A stretch of DNA of 64,000 bases from Paracoccaceae bacterium (GTDB taxonomy: Bacteria; Pseudomonadota; Alphaproteobacteria; Rhodobacterales; Rhodobacteraceae), in assembly GCA_003605175.1 (NCBI GenBank), contig QWDA01000004.1, positions 248,001-312,000 of the forward strand. The letters are read 5' to 3'. The position numbers and the translations under genes are program-made. The notes beneath the pieces are model-generated. The model saw only the letters and a list, made by a program, of their open reading frames with translations. It was not told the DNA's origin and searched no databases. Below are positions 8,023 to 16,912 of this stretch, piece by piece. Each line of letters opens with the position of its first letter. The stretch's first letter is position 1.

Positions 8023-9545
8023 CGCGCGATCAGGCTCTCGCCGGTCATCTCGGCAGGTTTCCCGAGGCCCATGAGATCGAGGATCGTGGGGGCGAGGTCG
8101 GCGAGGCGGCCGTTGCGCAGCGTCGCCCCCGGAGGGCCGCCACAGAGGATCACCGGCACGAGGTTGGTCGTGTGGGCGGTGTGCGGGCCGCCCGTGATCG
8201 GGTCGACCATGGTCTCGCAATTGCCGTGATCGGCGGTGAGCACCATGGCGCCGCCAACCTCTTCCAGGGCCGAAACCGCCTGTGTCAGACCCTGATCGAC
8301 CGCCGCGCAGGCCTTCATCGCGGCCTGGAGATCGCCGGTATGGCCGACCATGTCGGGGTTCGCGTAGTTCACCACGATCAGGTCGTAGCCGGCGCGGATC
8401 GCCTCGACGAATTTCGCCGAGACCTCGGGCGCCGACATCTCGGGCTGCAGGTCGTAGGTGGCGACCTTGGGCGATTTCGGCATGAACCGGTCCTCGCCGA
8501 TCTCCGGGGTTTCCTTGCCGCCGTTCAGGAAGAAGGTGACGTGCGGGTATTTCTCGGTTTCGGCCAGGCGGAACTGCCGGAGCCCGCGCTTTGCCACCCA
8601 TTCGCCCAGCGTGTTGACGATGTCGCGCTTCGGGAAGACCGCGGCGAGCCAGGCGTTGTGATCGTCGGAATACTCGACCATGCCGAGCCTTGCGGCGAGC
8701 TTCGGCGGGGTGCCACGGTCGAATTCGGCGAAAGCCGGGTCGCAGATTGCGCGGAGGATCTCGCGGGCGCGGTCGGCGCGGAAGTTGAGGAAGAACAGGC
8801 CGTCGCCGTCCTGCATGCCGGCGTAATCGCCGATCAGGACCGGTTCGATGAATTCGTCGGTGACGCCATCGCCATAGCTTCGCTCGGCGGCTTCCGAGGC
8901 GTTTTCCGCCCGGCGATCCCCGGTCTCGCCCTGGACGATGGCGCGATAGGCCTTCTCGACCCGCTCCCAGCGATTGTCGCGGTCCATCGCGAAATAGCGC
9001 CCGGTGACGGTGGCGATCCGCGCGCCTTCGGGAAGCGCATCCGACAGGTCCTGAAGCTGCCCCGCCGCCGATTTCGGCGGTACGTCACGGCCATCGGTCA
9101 GCGCGTGGACCAAGACGGGCACGCCCGCCCCGGCGATCACCCGCGCGGCCTCGGCGATATGGGCCTGGTGCGCATGGACCCCGCCGGGCGAGGCGAGGCC
9201 GGCGAGATGCGCCACGCCGCCGCTTGCCTTGAGCTTGTCGATGAAATCGAGGAGCGCCGGCCGCGTCGCGAAGCTGCCGTCCTCGATGGCGAGGTCGATC
9301 TGGCCGAGATCCATCGCCACCACCCGGCCGGCGCCGATATTGGTGTGGCCGACCTCGGAATTGCCCATCTGGCCGGTCGGCAGCCCCACATCGGGGCCGA
9401 AGGTCACCAGCGTCGCATGGGGACAGGTCGCCATGAGCCGGTCGAAGCACGGCGTCTCGGCCAGGGCGGGTGCGTTCGCCTCGCGCTCTGCGCGCAGCCC
9501 CCAGCCGTCGAGAATGCAGAGAACCACCGGTTTCGGAACGCCCAT
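8019..9545 (-). CDS. gpmI: 2,3-bisphosphoglycerate-independent phosphoglycerate mutase
   Basis: GpmI interconverts 3- and 2-phosphoglycerate in glycolysis and gluconeogenesis using two Mn ions. The 508-aa protein starts MGVPKPVVLCILDGWG, where the Asp binds metal. It carries the phosphoserine loop MGNSEVGHTNIGAGR near residue 62 and the C-terminal metal motif LTADHGNCETM. The length is typical. The start at 9545 is the only one that gives the canonical N-terminus; about 100 codons of further open frame upstream are not homologous. It heads the gpmI-envC-ctpA-rppH operon. The ccrM terminator lies 140 bases upstream. Confidence 0.95.
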   Translation of the reverse strand: MGVPKPVVLCILDGWGLRAEREANAPALAETPCFDRLMATCPHATLVTFGPDVGLPTGQMGNSEVGHTNIGAGRVVAMDLGQIDLAIEDGSFATRPALLDFIDKLKASGGVAHLAGLASPGGVHAHQAHIAEAARVIAGAGVPVLVHALTDGRDVPPKSAAGQLQDLSDALPEGARIATVTGRYFAMDRDNRWERVEKAYRAIVQGETGDRRAENASEAAERSYGDGVTDEFIEPVLIGDYAGMQDGDGLFFLNFRADRAREILRAICDPAFAEFDRGTPPKLAARLGMVEYSDDHNAWLAAVFPKRDIVNTLGEWVAKRGLRQFRLAETEKYPHVTFFLNGGKETPEIGEDRFMPKSPKVATYDLQPEMSAPEVSAKFVEAIRAGYDLIVVNYANPDMVGHTGDLQAAMKACAAVDQGLTQAVSALEEVGGAMVLTADHGNCETMVDPITGGPHTAHTTNLVPVILCGGPPGATLRNGRLADLAPTILDLMGLGKPAEMTGESLIAR

Positions 9546-9685
9546 GCCTCGCCTCCGTTCGTTGAGGCCTTGTAGCCCCACCGCGCGAGAAGGGAAACCG
9601 CCGCCGGAAACCGCCATTTGTTCCGCAAGATCGGCGCCTTCTTCGTTGCGCAAATACTCTGGAAGAGGGCGAGAGGGCGAAGAAA

Positions 9686-9716
9686 CAAAAAAGACCCCGC
9701 CACGGAGGGCGGGGTC
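9686..9716 (-). terminator. Rho-independent terminator of ccrM
   Basis: On the minus strand, GACCCCGCC and GGCGGGGTC form a perfect 9-bp stem with a 6-base loop, followed by TTTTTTG. It starts about 40 bases after the ccrM stop and is the clearest intrinsic terminator in the window. Confidence 0.88.
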
Positions 9717-9756
9717 ATAGTCGTGCCGTGGGGTTGGCCACAGGCACCGGCGGTAA

Positions 9757-10949
<1,193 letters not shown>

Positions 10950-10955
10950 AGGCGT

Positions 10956-11585
10956 TTAGGAAATCTCTTGATACAAGATATTGTGGACCGGCCTGAACGA
11001 ACGCCTATGGTGTGGGGTAACGCCAAGATCTCGGAGCGCGACGCGATGGGCCTGTGTCGGGTAACCCATATTGCGCTCCCAGCCATAGCCGGGGTGCTGT
11101 TGCGCCAAATCCACCATGATCGCGTCGCGCGTGCATTTGGCCGCGATCGAGGCGGCGGCGATCGACAGGCAACGCGCGTCGCCCTTCACCACCGCCTCGC
11201 CAGCGCAGGTCAGGTCGCCGGGGAGCCGGTTGCCATCGATCAGCGCGAGATCGGGGGCACGGGGGAGGGCGGCGAGGGCGCGGGTCATGGCGAGATGCGA
11301 GGCCTCAAGGATGTTGATCCGGTCGATCTCCTCGACACTGGCGAGTGCGATGCCGATCTCGGCGCATTCTTTCAGCGCGGCGAAGAGCGCGTCGCGGCGG
11401 GCGGCGGTGAGCGCCTTGGAATCGCCGAGGCCCGGGGGGATCCGCGCGGGGTCGAGGATCACCGCGGCGGCGACGACGGGGCCGGCGAGCGGGCCGCGGC
11501 CGACCTCGTCGACACCGGCCACGAGGCCGAGCCCGCGCGCATGGGCGGCGGTTTCGTGGGTGAAATCGGGGGCGGTCGCGGTCAT
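10956..11585 (-). CDS. rnhB: Ribonuclease HII
   Basis: RNase HII cuts RNA in RNA-DNA hybrids and starts removal of single ribonucleotides from DNA. The 209-aa protein shows the [13 protein letters not shown] motif (catalytic Asp-Glu), LIDGN, and [14 protein letters not shown] with the last acidic ligand. It ends with HHRRSFRPV, typical of the family. The start at 11585 gives a normal N-terminal length; longer frames upstream have no homology. It is followed leftward by the ccrM promoter region, so ccrM and rnhB run in the same direction about 100 bases apart, as in other Rhodobacteraceae. Confidence 0.94.
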   Translation of the reverse strand: MTATAPDFTHETAAHARGLGLVAGVDEVGRGPLAGPVVAAAVILDPARIPPGLGDSKALTAARRDALFAALKECAEIGIALASVEEIDRINILEASHLAMTRALAALPRAPDLALIDGNRLPGDLTCAGEAVVKGDARCLSIAAASIAAKCTRDAIMVDLAQQHPGYGWERNMGYPTQAHRVALRDLGVTPHHRRSFRPVHNILYQEIS

Positions 11586-11628
11586 GGGCGGCAGAAAGCC
11601 AAGCCCGCGCGCGGGGCGCAAGGAGAAA

Positions 11629-11666
11629 GGGCGGGGCTCCCGAAACTGCACAAGGGAACCCCGCCC
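11629..11666 (-). terminator. Intrinsic terminator of the 11829-12311 gene
   Basis: GGGCGGGGTTCCC and GGGAGCCCCGCCC (minus strand) form a 13-bp stem with one G-T pair and a 12-base loop, followed by TTTCTCC. It lies between the upstream minus-strand gene and rnhB. The rest of 11586-11828 shows no gene. Confidence 0.6.
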
Positions 11667-11828
11667 GCCACTCGTCAAACCTCCGGGGGCCGCGTTGCAA
11701 CCCGCCGCCTCGCCTCCGGACACTCGTATTCCTGCGGGCCGGGGGTGGTGGCGCCCCCGGCCCGACCGGCGCGGTTATGTTGTTTGCGGGATCCGCGCCG
11801 GTATCCCCTGCTCGAAAATTCTTGACCG

Positions 11829-12311
11829 TCAGCGCCGGGCGAGCCGCGGCAGCGTCCAGCCGGCATCGGCGAGGCAGCGCGCGCGGTAGACGTCGATGCG
11901 GCCTTCGCGGGTGCGGACCTGGGTTTCGCAGCGGTCCGGCAACTCGCGGGTGCGGACACCGTTGCGGCTCAGGCAACGCGCAGGGAAGACGATTCCGTCA
12001 TGACGGCCGTTGTCGAGCACGCGGAGGCATTCGCCCGGGAGCACCTTGGCCTGGCGGTCGCGCCGGTCCCAGCTGCGATCCCGATAGCCGTCGCCGCCGT
12101 AATAGTAACCGTCGTCGTTGTAGACGCGCCGCGTGGTCCGGTTCCGCTCGGCCTTGTTCTCCTTCACCTCGTGGGCGATGGCGGCGAGCGCGGCGATGCC
12201 GAGAAGCGCGCCGAGCACGTCCTTGGTGTCGGCGGCGCTGGCCGGGGCGGTGGCGACGGGGCCGAGCGCGAGGGCAGTTGCGGTCACCGCGGTCAGGATC
12301 ATGCGTTTCAT
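11829..12311 (-). CDS. Small secreted protein of unknown function
   Basis: The 160-aa product has a clear signal peptide (MKRMILTAVTATALALGP..., cleavage probably after APASA). A hydrophobic segment (VLGALLGIAALAAIAHEV) and a charged Arg/Tyr/Gly-rich linker (about residues 55-85) follow. The C-terminal half has four cysteines in spaced pairs (ECLRV, ARCLS, RCETQ, ARCLAD). The cysteine spacing suggests two periplasmic disulfides. The start at 12311 is chosen because it begins exactly at the signal peptide. It is transcribed divergently from another small exported protein, 153 bases away. I do not recognise a named family. Confidence 0.75.
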   Translation of the reverse strand: MKRMILTAVTATALALGPVATAPASAADTKDVLGALLGIAALAAIAHEVKENKAERNRTTRRVYNDDGYYYGGDGYRDRSWDRRDRQAKVLPGECLRVLDNGRHDGIVFPARCLSRNGVRTRELPDRCETQVRTREGRIDVYRARCLADAGWTLPRLARR

Positions 12312-12358
12312 CGGGGCGGTCCTCCAGGTTGGGCGGGTCGTGTCATGGAGCCACCTGG

Positions 12359-12393
12359 GGCCGGGCGGTGGAGCTACGCAATAACGCCCGGCC
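12359..12393. repeat. 9-bp inverted repeat in a divergent promoter region
   Basis: GGCCGGGCG (12359-12367) and CGCCCGGCC (12385-12393) are separated by 17 bases between two divergently transcribed genes. It could be an operator for both or a hairpin in one leader. No regulator is identified. Confidence 0.35.
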
Positions 12394-12464
12394 GCTATCG
12401 GATAACCGGGGCGGGAAACTGCCCGATATTGAATAACCTCGCGCTCTCGCCCATCGTGCGGGGC

Positions 12465-12758
12465 ATGAAACGCATGCTGACCCTTGCCACGATCCTGGCG
12501 CTTGCCGCCGCCGCGCCGGCTTCGGCCGCGTGCTATGCGGATTACAAGGCCAAGAAGTCCGACGGGCCCTTGAAGCTGCATTACGGCGTGGTGCAGGTGT
12601 CGGACGCGGCCTGCAACGACCGGGGCCGGGCCGACCGCGACGTGCGCGAAAAGGTGGCGCGCGGCGGCTGGACGGTGTTGAACGTGTTGTCGGTCTTCGA
12701 CGAATCGGGCCTCGAGCAAAGGAAGCAGAGTGCGGCCGAGTACTTCCTCCGTTTCTGA
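12465..12758 (+). CDS. Small exported protein of unknown function
   Basis: The 97-aa protein starts MKRMLTLATILALAAAAPASA, a textbook signal peptide with an Ala-x-Ala cleavage site. The mature part is about 75 residues with two cysteines (CYADYKAKK and DAACNDRG) and a charged C-terminus ending EYFLRF. The start at 12465 is where the signal peptide begins. Its 3' end overlaps the next gene by 29 bases, which suggests co-expression with that membrane protein. No function can be named. Confidence 0.75.
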   Translation: MKRMLTLATILALAAAAPASAACYADYKAKKSDGPLKLHYGVVQVSDAACNDRGRADRDVREKVARGGWTVLNVLSVFDESGLEQRKQSAAEYFLRF

Positions 12759-13434
12759 CAGTCGCGCCCAGGGCACCCGCGTCGTCACGATCGGTATCGC
12801 GGCGATCATCGGGATTCTGGCGGTCGCGGCGATCCTGCTCTTCATGAACCTGCCCGACGCGAACGCGTTCGACGCGCGGGTGGAGCAGCTTTTCGTCGAG
12901 AACGACGACCTGACCTCGAATGCCGAGATCAAGCTCCTGGAGATCCTCGCCCAGTCGGGCACGGCGTTTTCCGAGACGCTGAAGAGCTACCGGGTAGTAA
13001 TCTTCGTGCTGATGCTGTTCGCGACGGGGCTCCTCGTTGCCAGCCTCGTCCTCGTGGTGGCGATCATCACGCTGAACCGCCGGATGGGCGAGATCGAGCG
13101 TTCGGGTATCCAGGTGTCCTCGCTGGTGATCAGCCGCGACGACAACACGGTCTATCTGAACAACATGGAATTCAAGCTCACCGGCGCGATGGTGGAGACC
13201 CTCGCGGTGCTGGCCGAGGCGCGGATGGATGACGACGTGCTGTCGGGGTCGGAGCTCGAGGGCATCATCTCGGGCCGCAGCCCGGAGGATTGCGAGGAGG
13301 CCGCGGGCGCGACCCGGATCAAGCGGCTGCGCGACGCGCTGGGCAACCAGATGGTGAGCGAGCTCCTGATCAAGACCATCGCCAAACGGGGCTATGTCCT
13401 GGCCATCGAAAAGGACGTGATCCGCATGGTCTGA
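12730..13434 (+). CDS. Two-pass membrane protein with C-terminal winged-helix-like domain
   Basis: The 234-aa protein has transmembrane segments at about residues 18-40 and 86-112 around a ~45-residue loop. A C-terminal region (about 130-234) resembles the OmpR/ToxR winged helix: a beta start (VYLNNMEFKLTGAMVETLAVLAE), a helix pair, GATRIKRLRDALGN, and the closing LLIKTIAKRGYVLAI, which matches the usual 'LI-T-RG-GY-L' wing. ToxR/CadC proteins have the reverse order (DNA-binding domain first). The GTG start at 12730 has a good Shine-Dalgarno (AAGGA, six bases before). It overlaps the preceding gene. The winged-helix call is from pattern only and needs a structure search. Confidence 0.7.
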   Translation: MRPSTSSVSDSRAQGTRVVTIGIAAIIGILAVAAILLFMNLPDANAFDARVEQLFVENDDLTSNAEIKLLEILAQSGTAFSETLKSYRVVIFVLMLFATGLLVASLVLVVAIITLNRRMGEIERSGIQVSSLVISRDDNTVYLNNMEFKLTGAMVETLAVLAEARMDDDVLSGSELEGIISGRSPEDCEEAAGATRIKRLRDALGNQMVSELLIKTIAKRGYVLAIEKDVIRMV

Positions 13435-13551
13435 GTCGGCCGGGGATTGCAGCCGATCTGGGCAGAACCCGCGACGACAGCCCATTGTTTCCGCGCCGGC
13501 ACCGGACCGGGGGGAATCCCGCCGAAACCGTGGCATTCATTTGCAGAATCT

Positions 13552-13579
13552 TTGACAGGCGTGCTGGCTTGGATAGGGT
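13552..13579 (+). promoter_or_regulatory. Candidate sigma-70 promoter of galU
   Basis: TTGACA (13552-13557) is followed after 16 bases by TAGGGT (13574-13579), about 80 bases before the galU start. The -35 is perfect; the -10 matches only partly. The remainder of 13435-13659 shows no gene. Confidence 0.4.
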
Positions 13580-13659
13580 CGGATCAGGTATTCTGCGATG
13601 CAGCGGTGACGCTGCGGTGCGGAAGAAGTGATTTTGTCGGGCTGTGGGGGTTTGTATTG

Positions 13660-14565
13660 ATGCGTGACGACCATTCCGGATTTTCCGCCGTGCGGACGGC
13701 GATATTCCCGGTTGCCGGGCTTGGGACGCGGTTCCTGCCGGCCACCAAGACGACACCGAAAGAGCTCCTCCCCGTCCTCGACACGCCGCTCATCCAATAC
13801 GCCATCGACGAGGCCCGCGATGCCGGGATCGAGCGGCTGGTGTTCGTGAGCCATCCGTCGAAATCCGCCATCGAACGGCACGTGATGGACGATGCCGCGC
13901 TACGCGCGACGCTTTGTGCCAAGGGCAAGGACGGGATCGCCGCCAGGCTCGAGGCGGACGCGCTGCAGCCGGGCGACGACGTGGTGTTCGTGATGCAGGA
14001 TGCGCCGCTCGGCCTGGGGCACGCGGTGCTTTGCGCACGCAATCACGTGCTGCCGGGGCCGGTGGCGGTGCTTTTGCCGGACGATCTGATTCTCGGGCCG
14101 CAGGGCTGCCTGTCGGAGATGATTGCCGCCTATGGTCAGATCGGTGCGGGTCATCTGGTGGCCGCCGAGGAGGTGGCGCGCGCGGCGACCGGATCCTACG
14201 GCATCCTCGATGTCAGCCGCCGGGCCGGCGCCGTTTCCAGCGCCCGCGGCATCGTCGAGAAGCCGGCGCCCGAGACGGCACCCTCGACCACCGCGGTGGT
14301 GGGGCGCTACATCCTGGATCCGGTTATCTTTTCGGACCTGTCATGGCAGCAGGCAGGGACCGGCGGCGAGATCCAGCTGACCGACGCCATCGCCCGCGGC
14401 ATCGCCCGGGTCGGTCTGGCGGGGTTCACCTTTTCGGGCCGCCGGTTCGATTGCGGCTCGAAGGCGGGGATGTTGCAGGCAGTGCTGCACGTGGCGGGCC
14501 TGGATCCGGAATGCCGGGATGTCCTCCACGGGTTTGGCCGGAACCGGCTCGTGACCGCCGCCTGA
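13660..14565 (+). CDS. galU: UTP--glucose-1-phosphate uridylyltransferase
   Basis: GalU makes UDP-glucose from UTP and glucose-1-phosphate, feeding polysaccharide synthesis and the Leloir pathway. The 301-aa protein has the nucleotidyltransferase signature FPVAGLGTRFLPATKTTPKE near residue 15. DAPLGLGHAV and LLPDDLI lie in the middle, and the sugar-binding VEKP appears near residue 205. The start at 13660 gives the normal family N-terminus; the open frame extends about 70 codons further upstream without homology and would cover the predicted promoter. It is the last chromosomal gene before the mobile element. Confidence 0.93.
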   Translation: MRDDHSGFSAVRTAIFPVAGLGTRFLPATKTTPKELLPVLDTPLIQYAIDEARDAGIERLVFVSHPSKSAIERHVMDDAALRATLCAKGKDGIAARLEADALQPGDDVVFVMQDAPLGLGHAVLCARNHVLPGPVAVLLPDDLILGPQGCLSEMIAAYGQIGAGHLVAAEEVARAATGSYGILDVSRRAGAVSSARGIVEKPAPETAPSTTAVVGRYILDPVIFSDLSWQQAGTGGEIQLTDAIARGIARVGLAGFTFSGRRFDCGSKAGMLQAVLHVAGLDPECRDVLHGFGRNRLVTAA

Positions 14566-14897
14566 ATCGGCGGAACCATTCCCGCGTCATGATCACTGCG
14601 AGCGCCACCAGGAAGGCTAGGTGAACCGGCATGGCGCCGACCGATCCCCGGGAGACAAGTCCGGCCATCGCGAGGCGGACACATGCGGCGCGTCCGGTTC
14701 GACACGGCGGCAAACAGAAAACCCGCCGCGACGGCGCTCCGTAACCGGGGTCATATCATGAATCCGCCAGTCGAAGGCCAGACATACCCCGTCGATCTCG
14801 ACGTCGCCATTGTGGCCGAGAGCCTGGCCCGGAATCGCGAGCAACGCGAACCGGAGCGCGCAACAAAACCGAAACCGTGGGAGCCAGAAAGTACAAA
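14566..14897. other. Intergenic region between galU and the mobile element
   Basis: About 330 bases without a supported gene. Frames exist on both strands here, but they run through the tRNA fragment and show no family. Before integration, this stretch would have followed the tRNA-Pro 3' end. Confidence 0.5.
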
Positions 14898-14911
14898 GGC
14901 CCTTTCGGGCC
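14898..14911 (-). terminator. tRNA-Pro terminator left behind by the insertion
   Basis: On the minus strand GGCCC-GAAA-GGGCC followed by TTTGTAC lies four bases beyond the left 51-bp repeat. In the uninterrupted chromosome it would directly follow the tRNA-Pro 3' end. It is now separated from that gene by 12.7 kb. The U-tract is short. Confidence 0.45.
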
Positions 14912-14915
14912 ATGT

Positions 14916-14966
14916 ATTGGTCGGAGTGAGAGGATTCGAACCTCCGACCCCTGCCTCCCGAAGACA
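14916..14966. repeat. Left attachment site (attL), tRNA-Pro 3' fragment
   Basis: These 51 bases are identical to 27593-27643 and correspond to the tRNA-Pro sequence from the anticodon loop to beyond the CCA end. The copy here has no 5' half and is a displaced tRNA fragment. It lies 76 bases beyond the end of int, the usual place for an attachment core. Confidence 0.9.
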
Positions 14967-15042
14967 CAAACAGAGCTGATGTTCGCTCCAAGTTCACGGT
15001 TTTAACCCCATCTATTCACGGCTCAGGACGTTTCAGAGCGGT

Positions 15043-16119
15043 TCAATTTGGGCCGAGGCCCAGTTTCCCGTTGAGGATGTCCATCGCCCGGTCCTGATAG
15101 TGCGGGCTGTGGTGATAGTAGACTTTCCGAATCGTCTCGGCCGACGTGTCGAAATAGTCGGCCGCGTCCTCGGCCGTCAGGCCCCGCTGGATCGCCCAAG
15201 TGATCGCCGTGTGCTTCAGCGTGTGCGGTGTGATGCCAGCAAGCTCGGCACGGTCCCGAGCGCCAGCGAACGCCTTCTTGATCGACCCGACGCGCTGGCC
15301 GTCCTGTTCCACCGCCCAGTTGGCTCCAAGAGCCTTCCAGCGGCGACAGTGAGCCAGCAGACGGCGCGTCAGCCGGACCGGCTTCCTCCGCTTGTTGGTC
15401 TCGCGCTCGGCCGCACCGCGCCGATATATGACGCCCTTGTCCACGTCGATCCAGCCGCCGGTCAGGCTCGGGTTGAAGCCAAGGCCCAAGATCGCCTCTT
15501 TCCGGGTGCCCGTGTAAAGCGCGATCAGGATGAACCGGGCGGCGTGCTTTCCGCGCGGGCTCCGGTAGGCCGCCCAAATCAGTTCGGCCGCCTCATCCCG
15601 CGTCAGCCACCTGTCTCGGGCCGATGGTTTCGGGGGCAGAGTCACCTTGGTCGTGGTCAGCAGATAGCCTTCCTTGTGGCAGTAATTGATTGCGGATTGC
15701 AGCGCCGACAACTCGCGGCGGATGGTGCCATCGCCAATCGGCCGCGTGGTTCCATCTTTGAACCGGCGCACGCGGCTCTTCGCGTATCGGCGGCAAGTCT
15801 CGCCCTTCACGTCGGCCACGGTCAACGCGCCCCAGAACGCCATCAGCGCGTCTATGGCGTAGCCGATCCGCTCGGGCGCTGCGGTGGTCGTCGCGTGCTC
15901 CCGGCCGTAGATGTCGAGGACTTCCCCGACGCTGATCTGGTCCACCCGGCGGGAGCCGGTCACGGTGTCCTTGCTGGCGATGTAGGCCGCTAGTGCCTTT
16001 TCAGCATCGCGGCGGTTTCCAGTGCCGGTTGAAATATCTGGCCGCCCCGTGTCGCGGATTCGCCAGACGCCCTTGTCGGCACGCCAGCAGAGGCGCGGTC
16101 CCTTGGCTTTTCTCGGCAT
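15043..16119 (-). CDS. int: Tyrosine recombinase / phage integrase
   Basis: This 358-aa enzyme catalyses site-specific integration and excision at tRNA-Pro. It has an N-terminal arm-binding region, a core-binding (SAM-like) domain at about 60-165, and a catalytic domain from about 175. Catalytic residues are visible as Arg near 205 (TGTRKEA), HTLKHT near 299 and the nucleophile Tyr in VYYHHSP near 333. In most relatives the second motif reads HxLR; here Lys replaces the second Arg. Its N-terminus overlaps the upstream excisionase-like gene by 130 bases. It lies next to attL, as expected for the element's own recombinase. Confidence 0.92.
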   Translation of the reverse strand: MPRKAKGPRLCWRADKGVWRIRDTGRPDISTGTGNRRDAEKALAAYIASKDTVTGSRRVDQISVGEVLDIYGREHATTTAAPERIGYAIDALMAFWGALTVADVKGETCRRYAKSRVRRFKDGTTRPIGDGTIRRELSALQSAINYCHKEGYLLTTTKVTLPPKPSARDRWLTRDEAAELIWAAYRSPRGKHAARFILIALYTGTRKEAILGLGFNPSLTGGWIDVDKGVIYRRGAAERETNKRRKPVRLTRRLLAHCRRWKALGANWAVEQDGQRVGSIKKAFAGARDRAELAGITPHTLKHTAITWAIQRGLTAEDAADYFDTSAETIRKVYYHHSPHYQDRAMDILNGKLGLGPN

Positions 16120-16289
16120 AGTTCGATCAACTCCTGTAACTGGTTAGGGTCAATTCGGACCACCCTCCCCATCCGAACCAGCATCCCGTGAGCCTGAGCC
16201 GCGCTCCGAAGCGATTGCTTCGGGACGTTCAGTTTCTCGGCAGCCTGTTCGATGGTCAGGAGCGGTCGCACGTCATCATTTCCCGACAT
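15990..16289 (-). CDS. Putative excisionase / AlpA-like helix-turn-helix protein
   Basis: The 99-aa protein begins with a MerR/excisionase-type fold: LLTIEQAAEKLNVPKQSLRSA forms the helix-turn-helix (residues 10-30), and the wing MGRVVRIDPNQLQELIELCREK follows. Small proteins of this kind bend DNA for excision (Xis) or act as AlpA-type activators in satellites. It overlaps int by 130 bases in another frame, an arrangement that would couple excisionase and integrase synthesis. The C-terminal 40 residues, which lie in the overlap, are low-complexity. Start choice is supported by the position of the HTH; exact role is inferred. Confidence 0.7.
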   Translation of the reverse strand: MSGNDDVRPLLTIEQAAEKLNVPKQSLRSAAQAHGMLVRMGRVVRIDPNQLQELIELCREKPRDRASAGVPTRASGESATRGGQIFQPALETAAMLKRH

Positions 16290-16356
16290 GGGCTTGGTTC
16301 CTGTTCGACACGCTGACTGTCAGGAGAGCGCGGGTCCCAAGCCGATGCAGATTGGT

Positions 16357-16692
16357 TCAGAAGGCCCCGTTGAGCCGCACGCGGACGGAGCTGGACGGGT
16401 TCCCGGCAGCCGTCACGGCGACCCCGATCTTGGGGTTGCTGCCGGTGTCGTCGTCCGAGGTCGCGAGCCCGGCGCTGTCGTCCCAATAGACGGCCGCGCC
16501 CACGGCCAGCACATCGGTCGAGACCTTGGCCATCTCGAATACGCCGGTCGTGGACAGGGTGAGCGTGTCGCCGATCTCAGCATCCCCGAAGGCAATGCCG
16601 AAGAGGCTGCCGACAAGCACGCCGTCCCCTGAAGAGGCGGCGGCTGCGGCGGTGAGGGTGATCCGGTCTCCCGGCTGCACGTATGATTTCAT
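16357..16692 (-). CDS. DUF2190 capsid cement / head decoration protein
   Basis: The 111-aa product (MKSYVQPGDRITLTAAAA...) matches the DUF2190 family of small beta-rich proteins that coat or stabilise phage heads: PGD, then VLVGSLFGIA, GVFEMAKVS, VGAAVYWDD and a final VRVRLNG. It lies directly after gpW and the capsid gene, where lambda-like head modules keep their decoration gene. The start at 16692 is preferred because it begins the family homology and lies one base from the gpW stop; a frame 30 codons longer overlaps gpW. It is the last head gene of the leftward operon. Confidence 0.8.
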   Translation of the reverse strand: MKSYVQPGDRITLTAAAAASSGDGVLVGSLFGIAFGDAEIGDTLTLSTTGVFEMAKVSTDVLAVGAAVYWDDSAGLATSDDDTGSNPKIGVAVTAAGNPSSSVRVRLNGAF

Positions 16693-16693
16693 T

Positions 16694-16912
16694 TCAAGTT
16701 CCTTTCGATGTTCTGAAGTGGATGGTTGAGGGCGGCTTGTTGCTGAGCGCCGCCAGCTCCGAGTCCAGAGCTGCCAGCGCACGGGCCATCTCGGAGTCGG
16801 ATCGGTATTCGACTTCTTCCCCGTTGTGGTCCCGAACCCGCCGGATACCGCCCGCGCGCGCCTTCAGAAGCGCGTCACGGGCGGCCTGAAGCTCTTGTGC
16901 CGTCAGGGCCAT
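16694..16912 (-). CDS. gpW-like head-tail joining protein
   Basis: The 72-aa protein resembles lambda gpW in length and layout: an N-terminal helix (MALTAQELQAARDALLKARAGG), a short hairpin (IRRVRDHNGEEVEYRS), then a second helix (DSEMARALAALDSELAAL) and a basic tail. In lambda, gpW closes the portal after packaging and prepares the head for tail attachment. The start overlaps the capsid-gene stop by one base (TGATG), so it is translationally coupled. It is the only head-tail interface protein found in the element. No gpFII-like partner or tail completion protein was seen. Confidence 0.8.
   Translation of the reverse strand: MALTAQELQAARDALLKARAGGIRRVRDHNGEEVEYRSDSEMARALAALDSELAALSNKPPSTIHFRTSKGT

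Noticed and set aside
8023-8601. Upstream extension of the EnvC-like frame by about 190 codons
   Set aside because: It lies inside gpmI in another frame and begins well before the signal peptide; it is a shadow frame.
14617-14997. Frames on both strands through the left tRNA fragment (peptides such as VRGFEPPTPASRR and RRFESSHSD)
   Set aside because: These peptides arise from translating tRNA sequence and are a known annotation artefact; the frames have no family homology.
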